The notes under the pieces are model-generated. The model was not told the origin of the DNA. It made no database searches and saw only the letters and a program-made list of their open reading frames with translations. The translations under genes and the position numbers were made by a program. Source: an uncultured Microbulbifer sp. (GTDB lineage: Bacteria; Pseudomonadota; Gammaproteobacteria; Pseudomonadales; Cellvibrionaceae). Taken from it: a DNA stretch of 55,588 nucleotides. Below, piece after piece: positions 9,701 through 17,842 of the stretch (within the stretch, counting starts at the first letter, position 1; every line of letters starts with the position of its first letter). Where the stretch lies: contig NZ_CANMKV010000030.1 of NCBI RefSeq assembly GCF_947498635.1, positions 1-55,588 of the forward strand, written 5' to 3'.

Positions 9701-12379
9701 CAGCAATGCAATTGCCGGGGATACCCACAGTTCCCGCCAGCTGCCGCTGGCGCTTAGGGATCTACTGACCGAGCGATTCACATGCGCTGCCGAGGTCCAC
9801 TGCAGTAGGTGACGGTGAGAGACACCCAGTCGGTACAGTGTACGAACTATCGCGTCCAGTGCATTGACTGCCAGTACTGGTAAAAGGACCAGGGATAGTA
9901 ACCAGTGTAAAAAGCGCTGCTGTAAGGCTGCCGGACCTCCCCGCAGGTGCAGGTGGGCGCGGCTGGGGTCGGCGATGCTGCGCCATATCATCGAGAGCAA
10001 TTCCTGCCACACCGGCGCGGATGACAAAAACAACAGCCCCAGGGTCCAGGCCCAGGGGTGGCCCGGTAACCAACCGCTCCAGGCTAATAGGAAAAGTGCG
10101 AGAAGGCAGGGCGCATCCAGGCTGCGGCGCAGATTGTCGACGATCTGCCAGCGCTGAATAGGCGGTAGAGGGTTACTGACGTTTTCACCCGTATCGATAG
10201 AGACACGCTTGCGCAGCCAGGACAGCAATTGCCAATCGCCTCTTATCCAGCGGTGCGAGCGGCGCAGCATGGAGAAAATATTGGACGGGTACTGCTCGTA
10301 GAAAATGGCATCCGAAAGGAGCCCGACACTGCCGATGGCACCCTCGAGGAGATCGTGACTGAGAATGGCGTTTTCCGGGAGTTGCCCGGCCAGAGTCTGG
10401 GAAAAAACCCTGGGGTCGTAGATACCCTTACCGGTGAATATGGCCTCACCGAACAGGTCCTGGTAGGCATCGGATACCGCATGGGTATAAATATCCACTG
10501 TGCGATCACCGGAGAAAATCTGGCTGAATACGGTTCCATCGGAACTGGCCGGATCGGTTTCCACTCGCGGCTGGAGAAATCCGTAGCCAGCGACTACCCG
10601 CCGGCAGCTATCGTCGATGACGGCACGATTGAGCGGATGTGCCATGGCCCCGACAAGTCGCCGCGCAGTCTCCGGCGGCATCTGGCTGTCGGCGTCCAGC
10701 GTAATCACATAGCAGGTATCCTGCAGCAGTTCGCGGTCGCCAAAGCAAACGGTGAAACTGTGCTCTTCCTGACCCGACAGCAGATGGTTGAATTCGATAA
10801 GCTTGCCGCGCTTGCGCTCCCAACCCATCCAGCACTTTTCCACTGAATTCCAGCGCCGCTCGCGGTGCAACATGAGAAAGGGCGCCCTCCCCTCGCTATT
10901 GGTATGGCGCTGATTCAAAGCCTCAATGGAGGCTTTCGCGTTTTGCAGTAGCTCATCATCGCCTTGGGCATTTTGTGCATGGGCATCTGCGAAGTCGCTG
11001 AGGACGGCATATACAAGATTCTCATCGCCATTGTTGAGGTAATTAATCTCCAGGCACTCAAGAATTCTCTGCATATCCTCCGCATCAGCAAACAGTACCG
11101 GCATAACGACCACTGTGCGGCACTCTCCCGGTATCCCCTTTGCGAAATCCATTTTAGCGAGCAGGCGTGGCGGCAGGCAGTGGGTGATCAGGCCATTGAC
11201 CAGTGCCAGGGCCATACCGACCACAGGTACGACAGCAATAGCTACAACCAGCAGGGTTAAAGCGCTAGAGGTCCCACCGAAAAGCAAGTAAATAGCCAGA
11301 GCGAGAAGCGGTGGAATGGAGAAAAGCGCCAGCCCGGAAAAAAACACCGTGGGCGCCCGGTGTAATAACTGCCAATGCAGGCGTGCGAGGAAACCCGGTT
11401 GGTATCCCAGCGCGGCTTCCAGTTCAGGCCGCCCTTCGTCTATCAGGTAGTAACCCACATGCCGTGTGCGCATACCGGGCGCTTGCTCAGCGCACAGATC
11501 CACTAGACACTGTGCAACCTGAAGCTCGGTTTTGTCACTGCCACGGGCCAGCTTCTCAACTACATCCCGGTAACGGTCACGTGTTTCAAAGTCCATACCG
11601 CTATAGGCGGTTGATGGATCTGTACACAGAATTCGCTCTACGCGACTCAGGGATTCGACAAAATCCCGCCAGTTACAACTGCGCAGCTCCCGTAAACTGA
11701 TAATGCCACTGGCGATGCTGACACTGAGTCCTTCCTCCAATTCTTCGTTTCCCGCCAGCGCATCCTCGGCGCGTTGTGCCAGGTGTTCCAGCAGACAAAG
11801 TCGCAGCAGTGCGGGCAGTGCCCAGAGTTCACCAGTCGTTAAAACCGCGTCTTCCTGGTAGTAGTCGACTAACTGGTGAATGGATTGGATATCCAGCGGC
11901 TGTGAGAAGTCGATAATCAGGGCATTGGCCAGGGCATGGATTCGTAAATCCGAGCTTTTATTGCGCGCGGTAACCTGGGGGAGCTGCTTTATGTAGTTCC
12001 CCGGCAACGACTCGCACACCAGCTGCAGAGCCTCCTGAACCACGTGGCGATTATCCAGCAGCCACTCCTCGCTGCGGGTACTCTTTTCGCCCGCTTCGAC
12101 TCGTTCGGCCAGGTGTTGGTATATTTTCTCGAAGTGTTTTTCCAGCTGCCGCAAATGGGCTCTCAAACGATAACCTCCACCCGCGCGAGCGGGCTGGCGA
12201 TGACGCTTGGCCAGTGCGGCTATATCTTCAAGGCGCTGCTGTTCGTTATCCCTGCTTGGGTTGTCGCTCTCTAACTGTGCGGCAGCCTCCGTTTTGGGCG
12301 TGATTTTCTGAGGTTTGGGGTGCACAAAGAATTTGTCCCCCTGGCCGGAATCCTTCCTTTTCCAAAACCGCAATTTCAT
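3731..12379 (-). CDS. ndvB: Cyclic beta-1,2-glucan synthase (NdvB/ChvB type)
   Basis: A 2882-residue inner-membrane enzyme, close to the length of Agrobacterium ChvB and Brucella Cgs (about 2800-2870). Domains in order: a cytoplasmic N-terminal region; membrane helices near 336-400; a GT84 glycosyltransferase with TLDADSQMP (about 558) and RWIRGDWQLLSWL (about 710); more membrane helices between about 755 and 925; a central glucoamylase-like (GH189-type) domain with SYMSHHQGMILL (about 1510); and a C-terminal GH94 phosphorylase domain with GNGDWNDGF (about 2553), which holds the catalytic acid. In the known enzymes the transferase builds the linear glucan, the middle domain cyclises it and the GH94 domain trims its length. 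Cyclic glucans are periplasmic osmolytes. The start overlaps the usp stop by ATGA, so translation is probably coupled. No NdvA exporter is in the window. Confidence 0.93.
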   Translation of the reverse strand: MKLRFWKRKDSGQGDKFFVHPKPQKITPKTEAAAQLESDNPSRDNEQQRLEDIAALAKRHRQPARAGGGYRLRAHLRQLEKHFEKIYQHLAERVEAGEKSTRSEEWLLDNRHVVQEALQLVCESLPGNYIKQLPQVTARNKSSDLRIHALANALIIDFSQPLDIQSIHQLVDYYQEDAVLTTGELWALPALLRLCLLEHLAQRAEDALAGNEELEEGLSVSIASGIISLRELRSCNWRDFVESLSRVERILCTDPSTAYSGMDFETRDRYRDVVEKLARGSDKTELQVAQCLVDLCAEQAPGMRTRHVGYYLIDEGRPELEAALGYQPGFLARLHWQLLHRAPTVFFSGLALFSIPPLLALAIYLLFGGTSSALTLLVVAIAVVPVVGMALALVNGLITHCLPPRLLAKMDFAKGIPGECRTVVVMPVLFADAEDMQRILECLEINYLNNGDENLVYAVLSDFADAHAQNAQGDDELLQNAKASIEALNQRHTNSEGRAPFLMLHRERRWNSVEKCWMGWERKRGKLIEFNHLLSGQEEHSFTVCFGDRELLQDTCYVITLDADSQMPPETARRLVGAMAHPLNRAVIDDSCRRVVAGYGFLQPRVETDPASSDGTVFSQIFSGDRTVDIYTHAVSDAYQDLFGEAIFTGKGIYDPRVFSQTLAGQLPENAILSHDLLEGAIGSVGLLSDAIFYEQYPSNIFSMLRRSHRWIRGDWQLLSWLRKRVSIDTGENVSNPLPPIQRWQIVDNLRRSLDAPCLLALFLLAWSGWLPGHPWAWTLGLLFLSSAPVWQELLSMIWRSIADPSRAHLHLRGGPAALQQRFLHWLLSLVLLPVLAVNALDAIVRTLYRLGVSHRHLLQWTSAAHVNRSVSRSLSASGSWRELWVSPAIALLTIAGLLFGAPANLLPAAPLILAWLFAPQLVQHINQPRPLETSFLTEEDKRELRLLSRRTWFFFEHFMGPDDHWLPPDNYQEEPLAVLARRTSPTNIGLGLLSILSAYDFGYLDLSLLLARLNNSFDRMRGLERYRGHFLNWYETRELRPLNPRYVSTVDSGNLAGSLMTLASGLQVLQTEPLSGRQLVLGITDTLDAMAETLQPVDPDSASDDVHEINAQIAQFRKRLQAGAEHNRWWQTIDDIYERDVPWLQEQMLKLIEGDEKNFSAEALGRLRQWLDELHRHAVAARRYQEELEPWLRLMQSPPKACRDGGERVTESFTTLKTLLSRPVSLATMTDVCAEARAQLQQLQALLIGGAEQRQDEVIAWCDKLHLALVRARENADNYLLDISDLATRARAWVEEMDFGFLYDRELHLFHIGYNVTDAALDPNHYDLLASESRLTGFLAIAKGDIPARHWRHLERPFRHLHRRVVLMSWSATLFEYLMPRLLMETPDHSLMGRACRNAIEIHRKFTANFALPWGIAESGYYELDSQLHYQYRAFGVPGIGFRRDLGERLVITPYASMMALPFDAAAVMENLRHLRAEGGYGQFGLYEAIDYGRTAKPIPRRARTVRSYMSHHQGMILLAINNYLHDDIMQARFHSDVRIAGLTPLLHERVPTARPALRPWQQPGLQRSFHAEGALRSWSALPGRPYPQYNLLSNGHHSLLLGADGAGGSYWHNIALTRWQADPTKHQWGHWNYVRDLDSGELFSVGLAPCGGDAGHCMTNFSPQSAEFQRRESDLFCRLHIALSSQHDVEARRLVIKNESDRERHLLLADYAEVVLAPEREDQRHPAFAKLFVESQYLPEEQVMLYRRRPRSSDEKPIYMAHCALVSNAVHHRLGWETDRMRFLGRGGSPARPLALEHGMAGFTGTTGPVLDPVIASAQEVTIPPQSEIEVIYLTGASKSRRELLSVLRSYRSRPKARWVFDLARMQSEQELHNLHISPVDVHWMMDLLSAVLAPSGGLRPPSRVLAHSHHIQRCLWSRGISGDNPILLVEVRSEPGIDFAELVLQAHTLWSGRGLAIDLVIIDEDSAGYSQQTRDRLQEMIADIRGRTLRKLDGSVVMVPGQELPESDRMGLLAAARVLLDSTAGSVAAQLENSASALQAQLQPLPPFVPVQPADYTSLPTPVLERPKDLLFDNGLGGFTADGREYVLHLQAGKAGEPGQRPPAPWVNVIANPDFGCLVSEGGSCCTWSGNSGEHRLTAWNNDPVRDPSGEVLYLRDEESAEVWSPTPAPRPANADYQVRHGAGYTEYRHNSHGLEQSWHITVDRVAPVKIGRLTLKNCWNKPRRLTATYYVEWVQGLTRSGSWAHLVNEFVSESNALLARNAFVPDAKPGVAFLTASLPPHGLTTDRHEFIGSAGSSQAPEALFRIGLTGRVQSGGDPCAAYQVHIDLAAGATQQVFFAMGEGVDRAQALALADEFQDPNRAADSQLQFEQFWENYLSSVQVQVPDKATELMVNRWLPYQTLACRLWGRSGFYQSSGAFGFRDQLQDVQALLWTEPEWTRQHILRTASRQFQDGDVLHWWHENPLRGVRTRCSDDLLWLPFVTAQYIRTTGDYAILNEPVTYLSGAPLGKDEHERYAEFDNSDESGSLYEHCCRAIERAGAVGPHGLPVIGNGDWNDGFSRISTTGRGESVWMGWFLLRVCRDMAPLCDYIGDSALAEYYRLLGENFRQQVEESGWDGAWYRRAYYDDGTPIGAKESDECRIDLIAQTWSVLSQQEPTERARTAMESADRHLVNEVARQILLLKPAFNRTKKDPGYIKGYPPGIRENGGQYTHAATWAVWAAAGLGQSERAWHYFNLLNPITHTNTPAAVERYRTEPYVLAGDVYGVEPHVGRGGWTWYSGASGWLYRSALEALLGVKILDGDHLVIEPCLPESWDNYHLSLRFGGSRYAIEVQHCGGCPRDIAKLTLDNEEISTNKIPLIDDGQEHKVVMTFKPTLR

Positions 12380-13353
12380 CGATGTGCTTCATTTCTAACC
12401 GGGAGAGTCGGATGGCGAATTTGGCTGGCGTCAGTGCCGGCGCGAAGGGCTTGCAACTGGGATTCTTGTAGGTCCTGGAATACGAGCACCGGAAGATCAC
12501 TGTGTGACATCACGGTGTGGCAAATTGTGCCTGTTACCTGTTGCTCACCAGTCTGCCAATCGTGCGCGCTCATGGCGATCAGATTGACCCCCTCATCAGC
12601 CGCGGTGGTATAAATGGTTTCGGCGACATTTTGGGCAACAAGTAATAGTGGGCGTACTTTGATGCCGTTTTCCAACTGTCGAGCTATTTCCTCCAGATAG
12701 GCCTCTCCTGCGCGGCGATTACACTCGACAAACTTTTCTCGAGTGGCGTGTTCCTCGCGCGTGATGGGCATACGCCGAGGCATTTCGGGTACAGCAATGA
12801 CCTGCAGCAGGATCATTTCCATCTCTTGTCCACGCATCATGGAAGCTGCCTGGCAGGCTACCCACTCGGAATGTGAAGAGCCATCCATCGATACCAAAAT
12901 ACGGCGATAGGACATGTTTTCCTGATTCGGTGGTCTCAAACCAGGACGCACTATGATGAACGAGCGCCCCGAACCACTGAACAACTTTTGGGCGGTGCTT
13001 CCAAAGTCGAAGCGGCTAACCCCTCCCTTGCCATAGGCGGTAAAAACAATCAGGTCGATATCCATTTCATCGCAGTACTCGACAATCTGTTCGGCTGGGC
13101 GGCCCTCCACTACAGATTGGGTTACGGCAATTTCCTTTTCGGAGATACGCTCGGCAAGGCGGTTCAGGTAGCTACGTAATTCCACCCGGCGCAGGCGCCA
13201 ATCCACTGGATCGATACTCTGTTCGTCAGACATTTGTACATGCAGGAGATGGATTTTCGCACCGCTGTTGCGTGCGAGCATCACCGCATGGGCGATGGCT
13301 TCCTCGGCAATGGAGGAGCCGTCAAGAGGAAGTAAAATGTGTTTAAACGGCAT
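12376..13353 (-). CDS. Double-domain universal stress protein (UspA family)
   Basis: A 325-residue cytoplasmic protein with two tandem Usp domains. The first (about 1-150) starts with FKHILLPLDGSSIAEEAIAH and carries the ATP-binding signature GKGGVSRFDFGSTAQ. The second (about 155-310) starts with YRRILVSMDGSSHSEW but has a degenerate nucleotide-binding signature. Tandem Usp proteins of this length occur in bacterial hypoxia regulons, for example next to a P-type ATPase gene in mycobacteria. It lies downstream of the P-type ATPase gene on the same strand and overlaps the glucan synthase gene by 4 bases, so Usp and glucan synthase are probably made from one mRNA. The specific role is unknown; a stress-sensing or regulatory one is likely. 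Confidence 0.92.
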   Translation of the reverse strand: MPFKHILLPLDGSSIAEEAIAHAVMLARNSGAKIHLLHVQMSDEQSIDPVDWRLRRVELRSYLNRLAERISEKEIAVTQSVVEGRPAEQIVEYCDEMDIDLIVFTAYGKGGVSRFDFGSTAQKLFSGSGRSFIIVRPGLRPPNQENMSYRRILVSMDGSSHSEWVACQAASMMRGQEMEMILLQVIAVPEMPRRMPITREEHATREKFVECNRRAGEAYLEEIARQLENGIKVRPLLLVAQNVAETIYTTAADEGVNLIAMSAHDWQTGEQQVTGTICHTVMSHSDLPVLVFQDLQESQLQALRAGTDASQIRHPTLPVRNEAHR

Positions 13354-13807
13354 GTCAGTACTCCCAGCCGGGGGCCGGCAATGGATATTCGATGAATCTC
13401 AAAGAAATTGGCGACAGATGGTTTTGGCTTTGCGATTTTTCCCGGTTTTTAAGCGAAATTTGCATCGCGATCGCAGCTCAGTCTGGCTAAGGTCAAGGGT
13501 ATTTCAACTTGCCGGGCACGGTGTTGTTTCTAGTGTCAACCTGAGAATCTGGGTACCACATAACTGAAAATGAAGGCTGTCGCTGATTCGCGACGCCAGT
13601 TTCGAAATGATTCTGGTGATATCACTGGCGGGTGTACGTCCTGGGGGGTCGACAGCCTGGTATTTAAATGCCGATGAGAATAATACGTAGCTGTGGGGAA
13701 AACCGTTTCAAGGTGAGGAGGTCTGGTAAAGATAGGTACAGGTTCCTCCTAGAACCCGGGGAAAGTTCACTGGCGTAATCCCATCCCTTAAGGTTTATCC
13801 CGAGTAT
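13354..13807. other. Intergenic region upstream of usp-ndvB
   Basis: 454 bases between the P-type ATPase stop and the usp start. It contains no gene. A perfect palindrome GTGATATCAC lies at 13616-13625, and an AGGAGG/CCTCCT inverted pair lies near 13715-13755. This is the obvious place for a separate promoter of usp-ndvB, but I cannot assign the boxes. Confidence 0.45.
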
Positions 13808-16543
13808 TTAATCGGGCTCCAGGCGTGAACCGCTGAACGCTGCGTGCTTGAAAAGGCGTAAGCGTATCTGTTTCTCGGTCTCGACGATCGCAAAAAGCAC
13901 TACCCCTATACCCACGATCAGTATTCCATCCGCAAATGATACCGCCTCTGTGGCGAATATTTTCTGCATTGGTGGGAGGTAGGTCATGGCAAATTGGCCC
14001 GCACACACCACTAGCACGGCAAGCCATACTACAGTGGTGCCACGTACGGCCTTCCAGGTCAGCGACGTGCCATACATGTTGCGAATAAAGAACAGGTGGA
14101 ATATTTCCATCACCACTAAAGTGTTCATCGCCATGGTCCGCGCCATATCCAAAGAATACTGCCGCTCGGTGGCGTAGGTGTAGACCCCAAATACACCGCA
14201 CAGAAACAAAATGCTTACCAATGCGATATGCCATACCAGTACATTCGTTAGCAGTGGTTCGCTGCGAAGTCGGGGTGGGCGGCGCATGGTGTTTTCTTCG
14301 GTGGGCTCAAAAGCAAGTGCGATACCGAGCGTAACGGCGGTAATCAGGTTCACCCATAATATCTGAATGGGGGTTATTGGCAGCACCATGCCAAAAACTA
14401 AGGCCACGATAATGGTTGAGGCCTCACCGGCGTTCGTCGGCAGGGTCCAGCTGATGACCTTCTTTATATTGTCATAAACCGTGCGCCCCTCTCGCACTGC
14501 GGCGCCGATAGAGGCGAAATCATCATCCGCCAGGACCAGCTCGGAGGCTTCCTTGGCGGCTTCACTGCCCTTTTGACCCATTGCGATGCCGACATCGGCA
14601 CGCTTAAGTGCTGGTGCATCGTTAACGCCATCGCCGGTCATTGCCACGGTTAAGCTGTGTGCCTGTAACGCAGCCACCAGTCGCAGTTTGTGCTCGGGTC
14701 GGGTGCGAGCGAAAATATCTGTCTTCAGTACTTCCTCGCCCAGGGTTTTGTCATCCAGGTTATCGATGTCTGCACCGGTCATCGCCCTGTTGGGGCAGAG
14801 CAAGCCGATCTGCTGCCCGATGGCTTTGGCGGTTGCAATATGATCGCCGGTGATCATTTTTACCCGGATGCCGGCTTTTCGACACTCTGCCACCGCCGCA
14901 ATGGCTTCCTGGCGAGGTGGGTCGATCAAACCGACGAGACCCAAAAGCGTCAATGTTCCCTGCACGTCCGAGTGTTCCAGAACCGTGTGTTCCGGCGTCA
15001 CTGTCTTGATGGCGAGGGCAAGTACACGTTGGCCCTGTGCAGCGAGCGCTTCCGCCAACCTTCGCCAATCGTTTTCTTTCAGTTCTGAATCGCGCCCTAC
15101 CGTTATGCGACAGGTTTCGCACATTGTCAGAATCTGTTCGGGTGCTCCCTTAACGGCGATAAGAGCATGGTTTTCATGATCGTGATTCAGAGTGGCCATA
15201 AATTTATGCCCCGAATCAAAGGGGATGATATCGGTGCGGGCCCAATACTTCCGTGTCTGCGCAGCATCCATTCCCGCCTTTGCGGCAAAAGTTAACAGCG
15301 CGCCCTCCATAGGATCGCCTTCGACTGTCCAGGTATTTCCCTTTTTCCTGAGCTCTGCGTCATTGCACAGGACTGCGATATGGGCGAGTTCAGACAGTGG
15401 CAGGCGGTTGGGAGTAGACTGGGGATTATCTGCCGGCTTTATCTCTCCTAGCGGTTCATAACCATTCCCGCTAATCGTGTAGTGCTGGCCATCGCCAGTG
15501 ATCACTGATGCAACACTCATTTCGTTGCGTGTAAGGGTGCCGGTCTTGTCGGTGCAAATCACCGAGACCGATCCCAGAGTTTCGATGGCAGGAAGGCGAC
15601 GAACAATGGCGTTGCGTCGCGCCATAGCCTGCACTCCTACGGCCAAAGTAATCGTCAGTACCGCGGGCAGACCTTCTGGGATAGCCGCTACGGAAAGACC
15701 CACAATGGCCATAAACAGCTCGGCAAAATCGTGCCGTAAAACAAACAATCCGAAGGCCAAGATCAAGGCGGCAACGGCCAGAATAAAAATGGCAAGCCAC
15801 TTGGCAAAGTTGCCCATCTGTTCAATCAGTGGAGTGGTTAGGCGTTGGACATTGGCGAGCATACCGCTGATGTGGCCGATCTCGGTCTCTTCGCCAGTGG
15901 CGAACACCACTCCCAGGCCCTGGCCAGTAGTGACATTGGTACCGCTATAGGCCAGACAAGAGCGGTCCCCCAGTGCTGCGTCGATGCTTACCGGGTCGGT
16001 GCGTTTTTCCACGGCGAGGGATTCTCCGGTCAGAATGGCTTCCTGAATCTGCAAACCGTGGGCGGTTAGTAGGCGCAAATCGGCAGGTACCTTGTCCCCG
16101 GCTTCAATGAACACAAGATCGCCGGGGACCAGGTTTCGGCCGGGCACGGTTTGCCTTTGCTTATCCCGTATCACGGCGGCCCGCGGTGCCAGCATATGGC
16201 GGATAGCATCCATTGCTTTCTCGGCTTTTCCCTCCTGGGCGAAACCGATCGCTGCATTGACGATAACCACGGCAAGGATTACCGCGGTGTCTACCCAGTG
16301 TTGCAGTACACCGGTGATTAGTGCCGCAGCCAACAGCACATAGATCAGAATATTGTTGAAGTGTGAGAAGAAGCGTCGCAGTAATCTTTTGCGAGGAGGT
16401 GCCGGCAGGCAGTTGGGGCCATGGGTTTCTAGCCGCGCTGTCGCCTCGGGCTCGCTGAGCCCGAGCATTGATGTACCCAGCGCGGAGAGCACGGCCTTTT
16501 GTGGTAGTGCGTGCCAATTCTTTTCGGGCTTCGTCTGAGGCAC
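13808..16543 (-). CDS. P2-type cation-transporting ATPase
   Basis: A 911-residue inner-membrane pump of the Ca2+/Na+-type P-ATPase family. Seen in order: cation-ATPase N-domain; membrane pair M1-M2; actuator motif TGES; M4 with IPEGLPAVLTITLAVG; phosphorylation motif DKTGTLT (about residue 331); hinge motif MTGDGVNDAP; C-terminal helices. In M5 the Asn and Glu used by SERCA are kept (NAGEAS). In M6 the sequence NLITAVTLG keeps Asn and Thr but has Ala where SERCA has the calcium-binding Asp. The ion is therefore uncertain: Ca2+, Na+, K+ and others are possible. It lies downstream of hypE and upstream of usp-ndvB on the same strand. Confidence 0.92.
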   Translation of the reverse strand: MPQTKPEKNWHALPQKAVLSALGTSMLGLSEPEATARLETHGPNCLPAPPRKRLLRRFFSHFNNILIYVLLAAALITGVLQHWVDTAVILAVVIVNAAIGFAQEGKAEKAMDAIRHMLAPRAAVIRDKQRQTVPGRNLVPGDLVFIEAGDKVPADLRLLTAHGLQIQEAILTGESLAVEKRTDPVSIDAALGDRSCLAYSGTNVTTGQGLGVVFATGEETEIGHISGMLANVQRLTTPLIEQMGNFAKWLAIFILAVAALILAFGLFVLRHDFAELFMAIVGLSVAAIPEGLPAVLTITLAVGVQAMARRNAIVRRLPAIETLGSVSVICTDKTGTLTRNEMSVASVITGDGQHYTISGNGYEPLGEIKPADNPQSTPNRLPLSELAHIAVLCNDAELRKKGNTWTVEGDPMEGALLTFAAKAGMDAAQTRKYWARTDIIPFDSGHKFMATLNHDHENHALIAVKGAPEQILTMCETCRITVGRDSELKENDWRRLAEALAAQGQRVLALAIKTVTPEHTVLEHSDVQGTLTLLGLVGLIDPPRQEAIAAVAECRKAGIRVKMITGDHIATAKAIGQQIGLLCPNRAMTGADIDNLDDKTLGEEVLKTDIFARTRPEHKLRLVAALQAHSLTVAMTGDGVNDAPALKRADVGIAMGQKGSEAAKEASELVLADDDFASIGAAVREGRTVYDNIKKVISWTLPTNAGEASTIIVALVFGMVLPITPIQILWVNLITAVTLGIALAFEPTEENTMRRPPRLRSEPLLTNVLVWHIALVSILFLCGVFGVYTYATERQYSLDMARTMAMNTLVVMEIFHLFFIRNMYGTSLTWKAVRGTTVVWLAVLVVCAGQFAMTYLPPMQKIFATEAVSFADGILIVGIGVVLFAIVETEKQIRLRLFKHAAFSGSRLEPD

Positions 16544-16727
16544 GGATCACCTTTACTCGATTACCTTTCCTGGTATTTGCCAGAGAATAGCAATGGTCAG
16601 AAAAGTACATGGGTCCCGGCTGTGAAAAGATCTTCACCCAGTAACGCAGTAAAGCGCCGCCAGCGGCGCGATATCCAGATAATGAGGGTGTTTAATGATC
16701 AAAGAGTGCCCGCCCAGGGCTTCAGCC

Positions 16728-16768
16728 AGTAGGTACCCCAGTAGTAGATACCCCAAGTAGGTATATCA
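16728..16768. repeat. Three imperfect 13-bp direct repeats upstream of the ATPase gene
   Basis: AGTAGGTACCCCA (16728-16740), AGTAGATACCCCA (16743-16755) and AGTAGGTATATCA (16756-16768). They lie between the hypE stop and the P-type ATPase start, about 185-225 bases upstream of the latter. The spacing suggests a stacked binding site for a regulator, but no known consensus fits well. Confidence 0.5.
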
Positions 16769-16804
16769 GGCGCAGGGCGAGAACAGCGCAGAATTCAGCC
16801 GGAC

Positions 16805-17842
16805 TCAGCAAATTCTTGGCAACTGTTCCCCTGGCAAGCGCTGTAACAGCCGGTCACATCCCAGGTTGTTTCTCAGGGTTACCTGAGCATCGGTCTTGTC
16901 GGTGACCCGCCCAATCTTCGCACAGGAGGATCCAACCTGAGTTTCACGCAGAATCGAGCTGGCCAAATCTACGGATTCCTCTGGCACAAATGCGACAAAA
17001 CGGCCTTCATTGGCAACATAGAGAGGGTCCAGCCCAAGCATTTCGCAGGCCCCTTGCACCGATTCGCCGACGGGTATTTGGCTTTCCTCCACTTCAATTG
17101 CCCTGCCACTGGTTTCGGCGAGTTCAACCAGTGCCGTGGCCAGGCCACCGCGAGTGAGATCCCGCAAGCAATGCAGAGTCACTCCCCCTCGTATCAATGC
17201 TGAAACAGCGCTATTGAGCGGGGCGCAATCACTGTTCAGTGCGCTTTCGAAATCCAGGCCCTCCCGGCTTGCCATAATGGCAATACCGTGGCGGCCGATA
17301 TCGCCAGATAACAGAATTTGGTCGCCGGAGCGGATGCGGCTGGGGGCGATTGGTTGACCGCCCATTAGTGTGCCCACACCGCTGGTATTGATATAAATAC
17401 CATCGCCCTTGCCTCTCTCTACGACTTTGGTATCGCCGGTCACCAGTTTTACCCCAGTCTCCTCCGCCGCGACGGCCATGGATTGCAGCACTTTTTTGAG
17501 GGTTTCCAGTGGCAGTCCTTCTTCCAATATCAGGCTGCAGCTCAAGAATTTTGCCTCGGCGGCGCCCATGGCCAGATCGTTTACGGTGCCGTATATGGCA
17601 AGTTTGCCGATATCCCCACCGGGGAAAAACAGTGGGGTAATTACAAAAGAATCTGTGGTAAATACCAGGCGATCGGCGCCCCAAGGTAAGGTTGCGCTGT
17701 CGTGGGCCTGATCGATCCAGGCGTTGTTAAATAGGGGTTGGATATATGTGCTCAACAGCTGCTGCGTCATCTCCCCACCGCTGCCGTGTCCGAGTCGAAT
17801 AGTTTCCCTATGGATTGTTGGGAGTGGACATTGGATGTTCAC
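16805..17842 (-). CDS. hypE: Hydrogenase maturation protein HypE
   Basis: A 345-residue cytoplasmic protein of the AIR-synthase/PurM fold. HypE dehydrates the thiocarboxamide on its own C-terminal Cys to a thiocyanate, the cyanide source for the Fe(CN)2CO centre of [NiFe] hydrogenase. Visible: [13 protein letters not shown] near the N-terminus, [26 protein letters not shown], and the diagnostic C-terminus PRIC with Cys345 as last residue. It starts 35 bases inside hypD, so translation is probably coupled. It is the last clear gene of the hydrogenase operon; the P-type ATPase follows after 261 bases and could be transcribed from the same or its own promoter. Confidence 0.97.
   Translation of the reverse strand: MNIQCPLPTIHRETIRLGHGSGGEMTQQLLSTYIQPLFNNAWIDQAHDSATLPWGADRLVFTTDSFVITPLFFPGGDIGKLAIYGTVNDLAMGAAEAKFLSCSLILEEGLPLETLKKVLQSMAVAAEETGVKLVTGDTKVVERGKGDGIYINTSGVGTLMGGQPIAPSRIRSGDQILLSGDIGRHGIAIMASREGLDFESALNSDCAPLNSAVSALIRGGVTLHCLRDLTRGGLATALVELAETSGRAIEVEESQIPVGESVQGACEMLGLDPLYVANEGRFVAFVPEESVDLASSILRETQVGSSCAKIGRVTDKTDAQVTLRNNLGCDRLLQRLPGEQLPRIC

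Noticed and set aside
4229..11700. Many plus-strand open frames of 60-267 codons inside the glucan synthase gene
   Set aside because: They lie antisense to a continuous 2882-codon gene with clear GT84 and GH94 motifs; their products are low-complexity and Arg/Pro-rich, typical of antisense frames in GC-rich DNA.
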